A stretch of 64,000 nucleotides of DNA, taken from NCBI GenBank assembly GCA_034620365.1, contig JAQGEQ010000192.1, positions 3,219,001-3,283,000 of the forward strand, in the 5' to 3' direction. The notes below the pieces were generated by a model that saw only the letters and a list, made by a program, of their open reading frames with translations, did no database searches and was not told the origin of the DNA. How positions within the stretch are numbered: the first letter of the stretch is position 1; each line of letters begins with the position of its first letter. The position numbers and the translations under genes were made by a program. This document shows positions 22,192-34,199 of the stretch, one piece after another. The stretch is from Pegea sp. RAD2-039 (Eukaryota > Chordata > Thaliacea > Salpida > Salpidae).

Positions 22192-25100
22192 ATTTCAGCG
22201 TTCACTCAGAATCTCAGGTAAAATCTTGAAGCCGTTTTTTAAGTAGATATGTCTGAGTATCGACAAATAGTGAAAATTATTTTTCAAATAGCGACAAAAT
22301 TTTAAAAAGCTCCAAATTTTATTCAGGTTTATTGAATCTGTATAATTAGTAAAATTATGGTAAGAATAACAAAATCTGTAATTTAAATTTCTAAAGTGCA
22401 TCAACTCGCCGAGCTTCCAAGCTCAAAAGACCCTCTCAAATCGATCGAATGAAAAATAAAGAAACAAGATCAACAACTTATCATTTTATTCTTTCACTTT
22501 TTAACAAAAATAAGCATGTTTGGTTTGAATAGAGGTTGGAATGAAATAAAACCGACTACCGAGCCTTCGCGCATTGTCATTTAATTTTGAACTTGACTTT
22601 TGCTTTTTTAACAGATAAATTAAGCTCTTACAACTTTACAAAATATTTTTGATAGACTAAATGAACAAGGTAGATGAAAGAGTGCTTAGCAATTTATATG
22701 AGTGACTAGAAAAACAAATGTTCAAACAAAGAAAAAATGTAAAATTATGCAATAAATAAAATTGTTAATCTTTATTTACACAGATAAGTATGCGTTGTTT
22801 TGATAAACATTCTTTACCGAGCTACGTATATTACAGAAAAAATCGCTTCGATTACTTTACTTAAAATACTTTGATCGGATAATGAATCATCAAAGTTCTT
22901 TAAATAAAACTTCATAGAAGTATTTAGCAATTAGTTTATTTTTGAACAAAAACTTCTAATAAAAGCGAATTTGATTCTGACTGATTTTCTAAATAAAAAT
23001 TAAAGAAGTTTACCAACAAACTGGCTTACAAATTGGCATGATTGAAAATATTAAGTAAAAGTTTTTCTGAAAAAATAATTTTATCGAGATTTGTAAGATT
23101 AAGAGTTGCTTAGAAACTGCAAGATATTACATCGTTATCTTGATAGTTAGATAAATCAAATATGTCTTAAAATGTTGAAATATTGTAATCGTACAACTTG
23201 AAAAATGTTTACCATCGTTTGTTTAAAAAACTCGTTTGTTAAAAACAATTGCCAATTGGTAGTTTTTCAAATTAATAAAAGTTATAATATTTGTTAATAT
23301 ACGAGAAAAAAGCTCTATAAGACTGATGAACTAACATTTTAGTTTCTTAAGTTTTACTTTTTCAGAAAAAAATTAAAAACTGAAACTCAACGATAGAATC
23401 ATGAGACAACAATCTTTAAAAAACATTCTCACTAACTCAAACATACGTTAGTTATCTCACTGGAGCTTTCCTTTTTTTATTCGCTCATTTTTAAGCTAAG
23501 CCTTCAGAAATTTGTTAAAATATGAAGTAAATATGTGACATGGTAACATGCTAAGACATGCGTCTTATACAAAAATCATTTCTAAACACTTTTGCTAAGG
23601 TGGCCTCTCATTATCTATCGGTTCAAGGTCGTATTTAAAAGGCTGATGCGCCGCCTAGCGTTGTAAAGCTGCTTTTAGGTCACGGTTCAAATGAATAACT
23701 GTTCACTTTATGTTTAATAAATACAACATCTAAATACAATTAAAAGAGTTTCCAAAATGTGTTTTTGCTACAAAATTAGTAATGTCAGTAGCTAAGTAAG
23801 CAAACTTAACATAGACAACTAAAATAGACAATTTTGATTTACTCTATCCCGATGACGACCAAAAGGTTTCTTGGAAAAGATATAAATTAAGGATGAAAAT
23901 CAAACACAATAAAGTTGCTCAAATAAATTTTTAGAAGCAAATATTTATGAATTTATTTGGTTTAAAATGTTCAATGATAAAATACGTTTGGAGTAAAAAC
24001 TTTGAACTTTTGTTACGGTAAAATTATTTGCTCAAACGATTTTAGATTTCAACCAAAATATAATTTATACTTTCATTTAAGACTTATGACTTTGACAAAC
24101 AGATTACTTGGTTTGGATATAAAGTCTTTCGATAGTTTATGATGAATTTATAATAAAAACTAATAACAGCAAGTTTATATCAGACCAAAAAATTATTTTC
24201 TTTTCCCAAAAATAGTCAAATTATTCTAACTACAATAAATGTTCAAACTCAGGTAACTTCATTCCATATTCCAATCACATTGCAAACAAGAGCTTCAGAA
24301 AGTTGATCGAAGGGTGCTTGAACAAGAATGGAGCTAATCAAACACCTTTCTTATCAGTTGAGATGGGTTTGAGAATGCTTGACCAAACAACTATGAGTTT
24401 TACAAAATTCTTAATGGATAATGAAAAAATTCTGAAAGCTAATTGACATTATAAATGCAGTAATTAAGAAACTCAGTGTGTAAAGCTGAAATAAAATCAT
24501 TTATACGTGTAAGCTAATCACCAGTTAAATCGTCTGATGATCTGATCATTTGATTAATTTAGAATTGTGATTTGAGCAATAACATACTGAAAAATGTATT
24601 CATATGTGTCTCAGAGTCTCTATAAAGACTATCTTCATTATCATCTTTGAATATTTATTGATAAAAAAATAGATTTTAAAACTAATCTTTATTATTTAAT
24701 GTTTTATGATGCTTACAATTATAAACCGTTTTGATTTTTTCAATAAATAATAATGAAATTAATTCTTAGTACAAAATTATGGTCTTAGGTCTTTCTGAAA
24801 TTTAAAGTAAGAAAAAAGTAAATAAAGGTTTGAGAAAAATTTATGATATCTATAAATTACTTCTTCAGGTCACTCTATATTAATTAAAAGATTAAGTACA
24901 ATATTTCATAAATTTTAAGAAATTAGTTGAACTTAAATTTATTTTAATCTTATGACTGCTACTGAAACACTGTGACTGCTAATCTTAAGTATAATGAAAA
25001 AGTAACTTAGTGGTATTCTAAGTTTTGCCCTGGCTAAATCGTTCTACAAACATTTAATAAGCTTATAACATATCAAATAAAGTATTTAATAGTTTAAAAA

Positions 25101-26329
25101 TTTGCCATGTAAATTACTGCTTATTTGAAAGCTTCTTACTTAGGTTCTTTCCAGTTGAAATTATTTTTTTATTTAAAAAGATACTGTCACAGTGGCTGCT
25201 GCTTTATCGCGCGTAATTATGCGTCTCTTAATCATCTTACAAAATCAAGCTCAATAATTTTGCATTAGACAATTTTGTTGGCCTGTTTTTTGCTGAAATT
25301 GAAATTAGAAATGTTTTTCAATGTTATGTTGCTCAATAAACTTACAAGGATTTTATTGCTTTGCAGCATCTGAGATCGGAGCCAGCATGACTTGCAAATA
25401 TTGCAAATCAAAGTTGTTATCGAGCTGTCAGACGAGCATACAAATACATGTTTTAATATATGAAAGATATTAGCGATTGATTTAATCTTGTATAATTAAA
25501 TAAAATATTATTTTTATATATATTATATTATCATGAAACAAAAGTTCACCATTACTAATCTTTTAAATTTTTCATTGATGATTTATCAGCACTTTATTTT
25601 ATTCGTTTCATTAGAAAAAGTATTAAAAAAAGTAACTAAATTTAGTAAAGCGCTTTCTGTTGTGTTTTAGTATGATAGTAGCCAGTATTGATAAAACTCT
25701 AAAGAGCGCTTTTTATAAAAAAATTATCTTCATGAAACAAAAGCATAGTTTTTATCGCAAATTTCTAAAAAATTTCACATTTATTGATAATTCATGATTC
25801 CCTGAATAGTTGTTATGTTTTACAGTAACGAAGCACACTACGCATATGTATAGAAATAAAATATAAATTAAATTTCAAATAAAACTTATAGGAATTTCTT
25901 TTTAATCTTTAACAACATCCTATTTATCAGATATTTTACTTAAATATGTATTCTTTCAATGGTATATGTTTTCAATGGCAATTACTAATAACTAAAAGTA
26001 CCATAAGACGAAAAGTAATTGGCCAGACTCATTATCTTATCTGTAGCCAAACACAGTATGAACTTTTACAGTTAAATTTGCAATATAATAATAATATAAT
26101 ATACATCAAATATAGATTTATGGAACAACTCTTTACTCAGGTGGTTAACTAGATAAAATAACTGGTAATATTATATTTCGAATGATACTTAGTATTTCTA
26201 GAAAAATTTTGAGAGATTAACAATTATAAAAAAGTATAAACGAAATCAGAATGCTTAATTCTCGTTCTTTAAAGCTTACTAACTTATAGCAAAAGGTTTA
26301 TTTAAATCCAGCTCTTTCGGTATAACAAA
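22192..26329. other. Intergenic: GLIS 5' flank, no gene seen
   Basis: Immediately upstream of the GLIS start codon the minus strand carries an open frame (22404-22195) that stops four bases before the ATG; it is low in complexity and is probably 5' UTR or promoter sequence. The segment 22400-22600 is less A+T-rich than its surroundings (runs such as CTCGCCGAGCTTCC and CGAGCCTTCGCGC) and is the likeliest promoter region. Beyond it I see only A+T-rich sequence. The open frame at 25946-26152 has no recognisable motif. Confidence 0.4.
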
Positions 26330-26880
26330 TTGACGCTGTCAGATAAATCAGTTTTAATTTATTTATTCGATGTAAATTTAAATTTCGATGTAAATTTACT
26401 GTCATCATCTTTGTTAGTTTCACAGACATTAAAGATGATGGCATTGCTTTCTCTGTCTTCACGGTCCAAAGTAAGTTTTTTTGTGCGTGTCGGTGACTTT
26501 CTTAGCAAGAATTTGCACCATACTAACATTTTTGTCACAATCGGTATCACTGACCACCGAGGCATATGTGACAAGTTTTTTTGTAAAGGCTTACAGTTCA
26601 TCCATTGATTTAAACAAACTAAAAATTTTTTCATTGATCTTGGTAACATCGTTACGAATTTCAGATTTAAATTTGGCAAATTCAGCGGATATAGATTTGC
26701 CGATGTCGGAGAACAGGTTGGAGTTAGAATTAGACGAGGTATATGTTATGTCAATGGTAGTACATTCAATGCAGAACCATTTATAACCCCATTTGCTTCA
26801 CCTGATTGTAATCAAATACATCATAAATTTTCTGGCTCACATCACTACAAGTGAGATGAAACTAGAAGAGGCATTTAATA
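26330..26880 (-). mobile_element. Degenerate retrotransposon ORF1 relic
   Basis: The minus strand, read through at least three frame changes or stops, gives pieces of a LINE ORF1-type protein. They are FHLTCSDVSQK, a WFCIECTT string like the end of a PHD-type zinc knuckle, a helical KFKSEIRNDVTKINEKIFSL stretch, a tail ASVVSDTDCDKN, and finally LTLDREDRESNAIIFNVCE, matching the 'RxxNIIIFNVPE' signature common in LINE ORF1 proteins. Shifts and in-frame stops show it is dead. Which LINE family it belongs to, and whether it relates to the other relics in this window, cannot be told. Confidence 0.65.
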
Positions 26881-27035
26881 CATTATATTATCAAACCTTC
26901 TTCGGATCAAGCTTTACTGCAGGATTGGCGAGTTTGTTTTGGTGAAGTCGGTTTGTCAGAATTGTTCTGTATACTGCAACGTAAGGTCTTTATACTTTTA
27001 TTTGAATCCAACATAGTTTTTACTATCATGGAAGA

Positions 27036-27203
27036 TTTTTAGTGTAACCAAACCAAAAAAAGTTTGAATCGATTTCTTACCCAGATAGAATAATCTAACA
27101 CAAGTAATATACAAATCACTTATTAAAAGTGATTTTATCACAACTTATAAGTACTATGTAATAACATATAACCTATAACCTAAAAACCTTATTCAAATAG
27201 AAT
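27036..27203. repeat. Dispersed repeat, copy 2
   Basis: Matches 4985-5140 in the same orientation: TTTTTAGTGTAACCAAACC, AAAGTTTGAATC, a TCTTACCCAGATAGAATAA block (TCTCATCCAAACAGAATAA in copy 1), GATTTTATCACAACTTATA, then CCTTATTCAAATAGAAT. Copy 2 has an added stretch with a small direct repeat (ACATATAACCTATAACCTA) before the last block. No reading frame is present. Confidence 0.6.
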
Positions 27204-27687
27204 TATAAAACATCCTGTTTCTTACAACATTTTTTTCTTTTTAAAACTAGATAAGAAATTTTTTAGTATCTTTACACTGGCGATGATAATCATCATTTCC
27301 ATGCAGCGTTGTTAGTGAAAAGTATTTTTTAATTTAATTAAATTAATTTAATCATTACATCTAACTTTTTTTTTTTTTTTGTAATTGTTATATAAAAAGG
27401 CAATTTTGTTATCACATATTGCGCGAACTACAAAAATATTAAAAAACAGAATTACGTAAAAGCTTTTTCGAACCTTAGTACACAACTAACTTAAAATCTG
27501 GATTTTACTGGATCTAAACTTAGACATCAAATCTCAAAATAATTTCTGCTTCAAAAATATTTACTATTCAGCATTCCAATTGGTAACACTTAATACTTAG
27601 GCGAGGTCAAAGCAATGATAAACAAACAAAGGAAATGTCATCAAGTTGTGGCTCTCAAAAACCAAGTGACAAACCTTTAATGTTTAG

Positions 27688-27689
27688 GC
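27688..27689 (+). promoter_or_regulatory. Acceptor-like site directly before the COX6B start codon
   Basis: CCTTTAATGTTTAG ends at 27687, leaving only two bases (GC) before the ATG at 27690. This looks like a 3' splice site and would leave almost no 5' UTR unless a leader or upstream exon is joined here. Confidence 0.35.
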
Positions 27690-30023
27690 ATGGATACTAT
27701 TGAAGGTAAAATTGAAAACTTTACTGCAGAAGCTTATGATGTAAGGTTTGCTCAATGGGCAAACGCTGGAAGGTTGGTGATATTTTATTTGTTGTTTTAT
27801 TATGTCAGCATTTGTTTAAAGTTTTTAATAAATAAAAAAGATTTTGAAAAAGTTTGTTATGATATTTTATGTTATAATTAATTAGCTTTCATAGCATGTG
27901 GTAGGATGTTGATAAAGTTGTTGATATTATATTTGAACAGATGTGTTTATTTTGTTTAGTTATTTGATGATATTTTATAGTAATTTATACATTGCAAAGC
28001 TGTCATTGTGGAAATAATATGTTTTTTATTTCACTACAACTTTTCAAAACAAATAAGTTGTTTGTGTTTTTATACCAATCACTAATCATGAAATGTTCAA
28101 TTTTAATACATTTTTCTTATATTTGTTCTTTATTATAAGCAAGGAACAATGTAATCAATAAGATTATTATAATAAAAGTGATTTTTATTGTTAATTCAAA
28201 AATATATATGATTCTGTAAAATAATAATTTAATGAGTTCTTATCATATTCAGATTTTATTTTTTTATCTTACTTGAAAGGATAACTGGTTAAAGCAATAA
28301 TTTTTTGTCAGTTTTACTTTTATTTGTTTTTTCATTGTTTAAGATAAGTTTTTCCTTATAGTATCCATGATGCTTATGAAGATTATTATAAAATAAACTA
28401 TTTTTGCTAAACTAATTACTTTATTGATCCTAACAAATAGTCATGAGTCTGGTGATATTTACATTTACTTATAAACAAAGTGACTTTCATTATTTTTTGT
28501 TAGCACTAATTTGTTTATCCTTACATCTATTTAAAATACTTATCCATTAATCCTGAAGCACTTATATGTCATGGTTTTATACTTTTGGAGTGAATATTTA
28601 AATCATTTATTTAAACTTTTGTAGACTATATATAAATTATTTTATATCAATAATTCACATCTTATATTATTGTAGATTTTATTTTTTTTCCCACACCTTA
28701 TAATGATATTTTGATTTTGTTTATTTATATGATTATTTTTGCAACTCATCATCAATAACTCCTTAAGCTTTTTTTGTATTCTTCAATTATATTCCCCACT
28801 GCAGCATTATTAACCCTTTAACACTTGCATTGATGATATTAACAAACTGTTCTACATCTTTAAATGGTTTTGTGAACTGAATGCTTTCTGTCAATGATGC
28901 TAAACTTCTTAGCACTAACTTACTTTTTAGCCTTCTTTCTAAATCTACTGATTTATGGCTTCAATAAGATAGATTAAAATGTTTAAATAGATAAACCATC
29001 AAACTCTGACCCACTTTTATCGGATTTCTACTTAATAATAATAAGTGTGATGTTAAAGACTTGGCTATTTTCATCTACTATGACCTAAAATGGGCTCACC
29101 TGGTAAGTTATTTGTAAAGAATTGGTTCAGTTAGTTACCAATCTCTCAAATCTTGAAACATCTAGAAAAATCTCAATTTAAAAAGAATCCAAGAAACACT
29201 CCAAATTAGAATTCAACTCCTCAGTATTGAGTGCTAACCTTGATAGTAAAAAGCTTGGATCCATCGAACATCATTTACTAGAAAAGTTTTTCTACATGTG
29301 GCATACCTTTACTTCATACAAATATTAGATTTCTGTGATATTGTCGCATTTTCTCCGACCTCCTGCTATTAATGGTTTCTGTCATCCTAACTTCAATGAT
29401 TTCATTAAAGTTGGCAATCTTTCATACGTTCTCACAGGTTCGTCGCTAAAAACTAACCCACGTAACTTGTTTAATAACACTCAATAAACTAACAGCTTTT
29501 TCAATAACGTAACCCCAGTTTGAAATCTTCTCGACTCCATAACTACGTCAAATGATATCACCTCTTAAAGTTGTGTTAAAAAATATTGAACAAGTTATTT
29601 TCTCCACTTCTTTGTTAATTATGATTCATAACTTATATATACGTAGGCCTCTGTAGTCTTCCTGTTTTTCTATATTAATTATATCAAATGGTATTTGAGA
29701 CTTTTTCATTATCTTTTTATATTCATATTGTTATTTTATTTGGTGTAAGAGCTGTATAATTTGTCATCTGCAGCCATGTGTTTAGTAAAATATAGAAAAT
29801 CAACTCATTCTAATAAAGCAACTTTGGATTTTTTAGGTGCCGCCAAAATTTTTTGGATTATCATCGATGCAATAGTGTAATGAAGGATAAAGGTAAATCG
29901 ACTTACCCTTGCAAGTACTTCAAAAAAGTCTACAAGAATATGTGTCCTTCACTATGGATTGAAAAGTGGAACAACAATATTGAAGAAGGAACCTTTCACG
30001 ATAGAATTGAAGTCAAGAAATGA
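27690..30023 (+). CDS. COX6B: Cytochrome c oxidase subunit 6B
   Basis: Nuclear-encoded subunit of mitochondrial complex IV on the intermembrane-space side, where it contacts the dimer interface. Two exons, 27690-27772 and 29837-30023 (TGA), join in phase 2 to give 89 residues, close to the 86 of the human protein. Diagnostic features are the twin-cysteine helices C29-x9-C39 (CRQNFLDYHRC) and C53-x10-C64 (CKYFKKVYKNMC), the spacing typical of COX6B and of Mia40-dependent import. The C-terminus is also conserved: CPSLWIEKW and EEGTFHDRI match the family's CPxxWVxxWxxxxxxGTFPGKI. No cleavable presequence is expected or seen. The first exon is short and uses a GTTGGT donor. The 2.06-kb intron carries a decayed LINE. 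Confidence 0.95.
28850..29640 (+). mobile_element. Decayed LINE reverse-transcriptase C-terminal relic in COX6B intron
   Basis: In the intron the plus strand translates, with stops and frame changes, to pieces reminiscent of LINE reverse-transcriptase ends. The clearest is around 29480-29590: FFNNVTPV, NLLDSITTSNDIT and VVLKNI. This has the same spacing as the 'F..ixxWNxLPxxIVxxxSLxxFKxxL' end seen in copy A at 739-1002. Upstream fragments (DLKWAH, KLEFNSSVLSANLDSKKLGSIEHHL) are consistent but weak. It is sense-oriented with the host gene and clearly non-functional. Left boundary is approximate. Confidence 0.55.
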
Positions 30024-30517
30024 TTTTATCTGACTTCAAATGCACAACTTTTAATTATTCAATCATTAATTCATACATTCTGTGATTAATCATTCCTTTT
30101 TTTTTTAAATCAATCAGAAATCAGCTGTTAATTAGCCAATAATTACTTCAATCATGTAATCGTGTGATTATTACGTTTTTACAATTTTTATGAAAACAAG
30201 ATCATTATTTTAATGTGTTATCAATTTTTTACCGCGTACAGTTTTTGCAGGATAAAAAATACCAACCAGGAAGTTGGTTACGAAAAAAGCTAGATTTGCA
30301 AGTCTACTACAAAGAGAATATATTTTAAATATCACAAAAAAGTATTTCAAACCTAGATCATTCAAATTTTGAACATTGTTAAGATTGATTTAAAGTATGA
30401 TATTCAAAGCAATCGATACAGAATAGTTTATTTTTGCATAATAAGTGTTAAGAAATTATTAAATCATTCATAAAACTAGAATAAATCTTTTTATTATAAC
30501 ATGAGTAGTTTGAGCTT
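30024..30517. other. Shared 3' region of two convergent genes
   Basis: About 490 bases separate the COX6B stop from the stop of the minus-strand membrane-protein gene. A minus-strand AATAAA (plus TTTATT near 30491) lies about 25 bases beyond the minus-strand stop, and another near 30428-30434. No clear AATAAA was seen for COX6B. Confidence 0.45.
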
Positions 30518-32271
30518 TTACATCACAAGATTTTCACAATCATCATTTGTAATTGCCAGTTGAGCTTCTTTTTCTCTGATTTGAATGTTTCGTTTGAAAA
30601 AAACAAAAAAAGTTCGACGATTTCTTCGATGTATTCTTTCACCATCGTTTTCGATAGATTGCCTTAAGAAAAAGGGTTTTATTATTTTGAGTAAGATCTC
30701 AAGTTAATTTTATGCTTATTTATCTATAGTCTTAGAAAAATATCGTTTTTTGATAAGTAATCAACTAGTCACCTATTTTTGTACTTTTTATGAATGATAT
30801 AACCTGTGATTATTATAAGAATTATCAAAACCAATGTAAGAGTTGTATAAAGAAAGACATAACCACCAATTTTTTCAAATAAGATTCCACTATATGTTTT
30901 ACATTCTCCGTTGTAATAAATCAGAGAAGGTCCTTCTGTACAACTAAAGTTTTCGTAAAAATTAGATATGGGCGTATTAAAATTGTACGAGAAAAAATAA
31001 CTTGAGATAATTTTCCAATAAGAATGTAAAGTTTAATCTTTCTTATAATATTAGCATCTTAATTCATAAATTTATCAAGCAATTGGAGCTTACTGACAGG
31101 ATGCAGAGGAGTGTTTGCTTGATTGAACACAGATTGCTGGCTCATTACAAAAGCTTGAATTACAAACCGATTTACAAAAACTAAAAATATTATGATATCC
31201 GTCAAAGCATTTTGCTGTAGATGGACATACATTAGGACGTATTTGACAAGTGCTCTCAGCTGTAAATATAGATTTTAAAGAGATGCTTTGTAAAATCTAC
31301 CAAAATGATATGCTGAAGAATTTTTCCATTCATTTTGTTTACCTTTACACGAAAAACTCACTGAACCAGAAAATATGAACGCTTGTGCCAATATTTCTTT
31401 ATTTTTGACAAAATGATTTTGTAGCTGTGAATAAGTACATATTGCCGTATTCATTTCATTTTCATTTGTTTTACCCAATGCTACAAGTTTTGGAAGATTA
31501 AAACAAGCTTTGTACTGAATCTAAAAGTAATTATTTTTAAATGAAGTACAGTTTTATAAATGTTTCAATTATCAGTAATATTAAATGTTTCTTATTTTAG
31601 ATTGTTCTTTATTTGATAAGTAAAACAAACTGATATAAAATTGTGTAATGCCTTCTGTTTTCTTCTTGAGATTCTTTTTGCACTAAAACTATTCATTGAG
31701 TCATAACCGGGTATTTTGCTATAAAATCTGGTTAACTATAAAAAAGTAATTTTCAAAGTTAAGAAATTATTCACAATTTTTAAAAGTAATAACAGATTAA
31801 ATTATGAACTAATTTTAGAAAAAAAAGTTCTCACTGGTGATACCAAATGATAGTATTGAATTTTGACTGACGGAAGAATTTTAGCTATTACTTCAAAGGA
31901 TACTTCAAAGCATTTACTGTACACTAAAGACAAGAAAGCTTTTAGTTTTGTATTTACTTAATTCATAAATGTTTTATTAAGAGTATTGTACAATTATTTG
32001 CCTCATTGAAAAAGATCAATAGTTATTAGATTTTTATCATTCTAACATTCCGAAAATTCTGGCTTGAAGGTGGCTTCAATTGCATCTACACTATTTGCTG
32101 CATCTTTAAATATATAAAAAACTATTATTTTAAGTTATATGTTGTATAAGTCTATTTCATTCACTTGTTCAGCTTACTGTGTTAGCAAAATAAAAAAACT
32201 TTCTACTGACCAGAAAATTTGAAGCCTAAGATTATTCCAATCATTACAAACTTCAATTTTTTTAGGATCAT
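30518..32271 (-). CDS. Small type I membrane protein with one EGF-like module
   Basis: Family not recognised. Exons on the minus strand: 32271-32211, 32103-32047, 31923-31844, 31735-31631, 31520-31343, 31259-31094, 30943-30773, 30662-30518 (TAA). Phases agree at all seven junctions, giving 320 residues. Residues 1-20 (MILKKLKFVMIGIILGFKFS) are a signal peptide encoded by their own exon. An ectodomain of about 220 residues of unknown fold follows. Six cysteines at about 193, 198, 204, 215, 217 and 230 have the EGF spacing C-x4-C-x5-C-x10-C-x-C-x12-C. A hydrophobic helix at about 244-266 is the membrane anchor, followed by HKKYKN and a 54-residue basic cytoplasmic tail rich in Arg (HRRNRRTFFVFFKRN). 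The 105-base fourth exon uses a weak GTTTGT donor and is the least certain; skipping it keeps frame. Confidence 0.8.
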
Positions 32272-32279
32272 ATTTTTAA
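32272..32279 (-). promoter_or_regulatory. Acceptor-like site before the membrane-protein start codon
   Basis: On the minus strand TTTTATATATTAG ends 8 bases upstream of the ATG, so it could be a 3' splice site. The tract is A+T-rich rather than strongly pyrimidine-rich, so support is weak. Confidence 0.25.
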
Positions 32280-34199
32280 CTAATATATAAAATCAACAAA
32301 AATGTAATGACATACACTCATTTATTCTTTAAAAATCAAATATAACTTATTTAACTTAGAGTTTGCCAAAAATATTTCGAATACACATATGTTACAAGGC
32401 TATGCATTTATAATAACTGAGACTTTAAAGATATTTTTAAAATAATATTTAGAAGAGTTTAATTAGAGTTCGGCTAAATTAATAATACATTTTTGACTCA
32501 CTAAAACATTAGATAAAGTTATCTTTTTGATAAAGTATATTGTTCAAGTGTTCAAACTTATACAATTATGGAAAAGCTCAAGTGTTGTATGAGTAATCAA
32601 AACACTATTTTAATACGCTTTAACTAATATAATATCATTTAAAATAAAACACCTTAGATAAACATCAAGGCTGGCTGACTAAAATTTTGTTCAATAAACA
32701 TAACGGTCTTAGTTTAATTCAAAGGTCAAACTTTTCAATAGCACCTTATAAAGAAAAATATATTGCAATTTTGTTTAAATTTCATTTAAAATTTTTTAAG
32801 TATTACATCATTTTATTTATCATAAAAGATGTAAATAATTTTACCGAAGATTATTAAGTCATTAGTAAGTAATCACTCATGATAAAAAACTTCATCAATA
32901 CAAAATGTAAAAACGATGCAGACAATGAAATAAAACAGTAATAAGTTGAAGTCTCCTTTGTTGAGCATATGTTTCCTATTTTTTGAAATTTTATTTTACG
33001 AGCACTTCATTCTAATAAATTAAAATTTTGTGAAATTTTAAAGAACAAAAATTAAGTTTAAGCTTTTTGAAAAATTATTTCAAAGTATAGGAAAACATTC
33101 TTTAAAAATAAAAAATAAAACTTTACAGAAATTATTAAATTTTATAAAATTGTAAAAGTTTAAGAAGTCATATTTTATGTTATCGTTACACAATCAATTA
33201 TTTGTAAGCGATTAAACATTACATATTCAAAAAAAGTAATAACATTTTAAGGCTATTGTTTTATTTTTAAAAGAGTTTGTTTTATGTAGGTAAGCCAAAT
33301 TACAATGATGAAATATTCTAACAAATATTTTCTGTTATTTTAGATAAATGTTTAGTATCATTGAAAGATTTTCAAATGTAAGATTGAATTGTAATCATTG
33401 TTTTGAAAGATTTTTTAAACAAATGTAAAAAAAAGTTTAAAAACAAATTTTGCTACATTAAGCAGTTTACAGATTTATTAATTTGAGTTTAAAAATTAAA
33501 ATCTTTAACATAAATTTATGTTTCTAAATTAACAATCATCATTTTGTTTAATTAAAAAAAGTGATTTAATCATGTCAAGTTGTATCATGATAATCTGTTG
33601 ACGTGATAAAAACTTTATTTGTAGCAACCTTAGTTTAGATCATGTTGTGAACAAAACATAGAACACAAAAGTTTTCTATAAATATGGCTAAGGTACTTAC
33701 TCATAAATAATAATCGATAATATATAAGAACTCCTCAGCAAACAAATGGAAGTTCAGAAAGACTTTTAATATCGACAAATCTTACGTTTTATGGTTAAGA
33801 ATACTTAAAAAATACTCAACTGCGCGCAGCAAAGCCCATACCCTATTAGTAGCAATTTGTTTATTTATTTAATACTTAACTCAGCCAAATATCGAAAATT
33901 GAGCTAAGTGAATTTGTTTTGAAATGTGTGACAGTAACTGCTAAATGTAAAATCTTTGCTAATGGAACTTCACTTAAAGCAGTTTTTCTTATTTTTAACT
34001 TACCACTTTTCCTATGAAATATATTTTTCTCAATTTGTTAAAAAGATTCACGACTAATGAGAATAAGTCAGAGTAAAAGAAACTTAAAATACGAATTTCA
34101 ATCAATAGAAGTGATAATTCATTCAAAAACAAAAATAACTAAAAAACAATTTTCGATTTGCAAGCGAGAAAATCTTGAAACATCTTTTGCGGTCAGTGA
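32280..34199. other. Intergenic, no gene seen
   Basis: A+T-rich sequence on the 5' side of the membrane-protein gene. No open frame with coding character or recognisable repeat was found. Confidence 0.45.

Larger units (their letters stand above)
26881..27689. other. Intergenic 5' flank of COX6B
   Basis: Holds the second copy of the dispersed repeat (27036-27203), a poly-T run near 27369-27381 and presumably the COX6B promoter. No coding exon was seen. Confidence 0.45.

Noticed and set aside
23600-23700. Possible tRNA or tRNA-derived SINE (GGTTCAAGG and GGTTCAAAT strings)
   Set aside because: B-box-like strings occur, but no matching A box at the right distance and no cloverleaf could be drawn.
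25946-26152. 68-codon plus-strand frame
   Set aside because: No domain, no coding bias, and no splice-compatible neighbours.
26330-26786. Plus-strand open frames over the ORF1 relic
   Set aside because: The minus strand gives the recognisable retroelement protein; the plus-strand frames are its complement.
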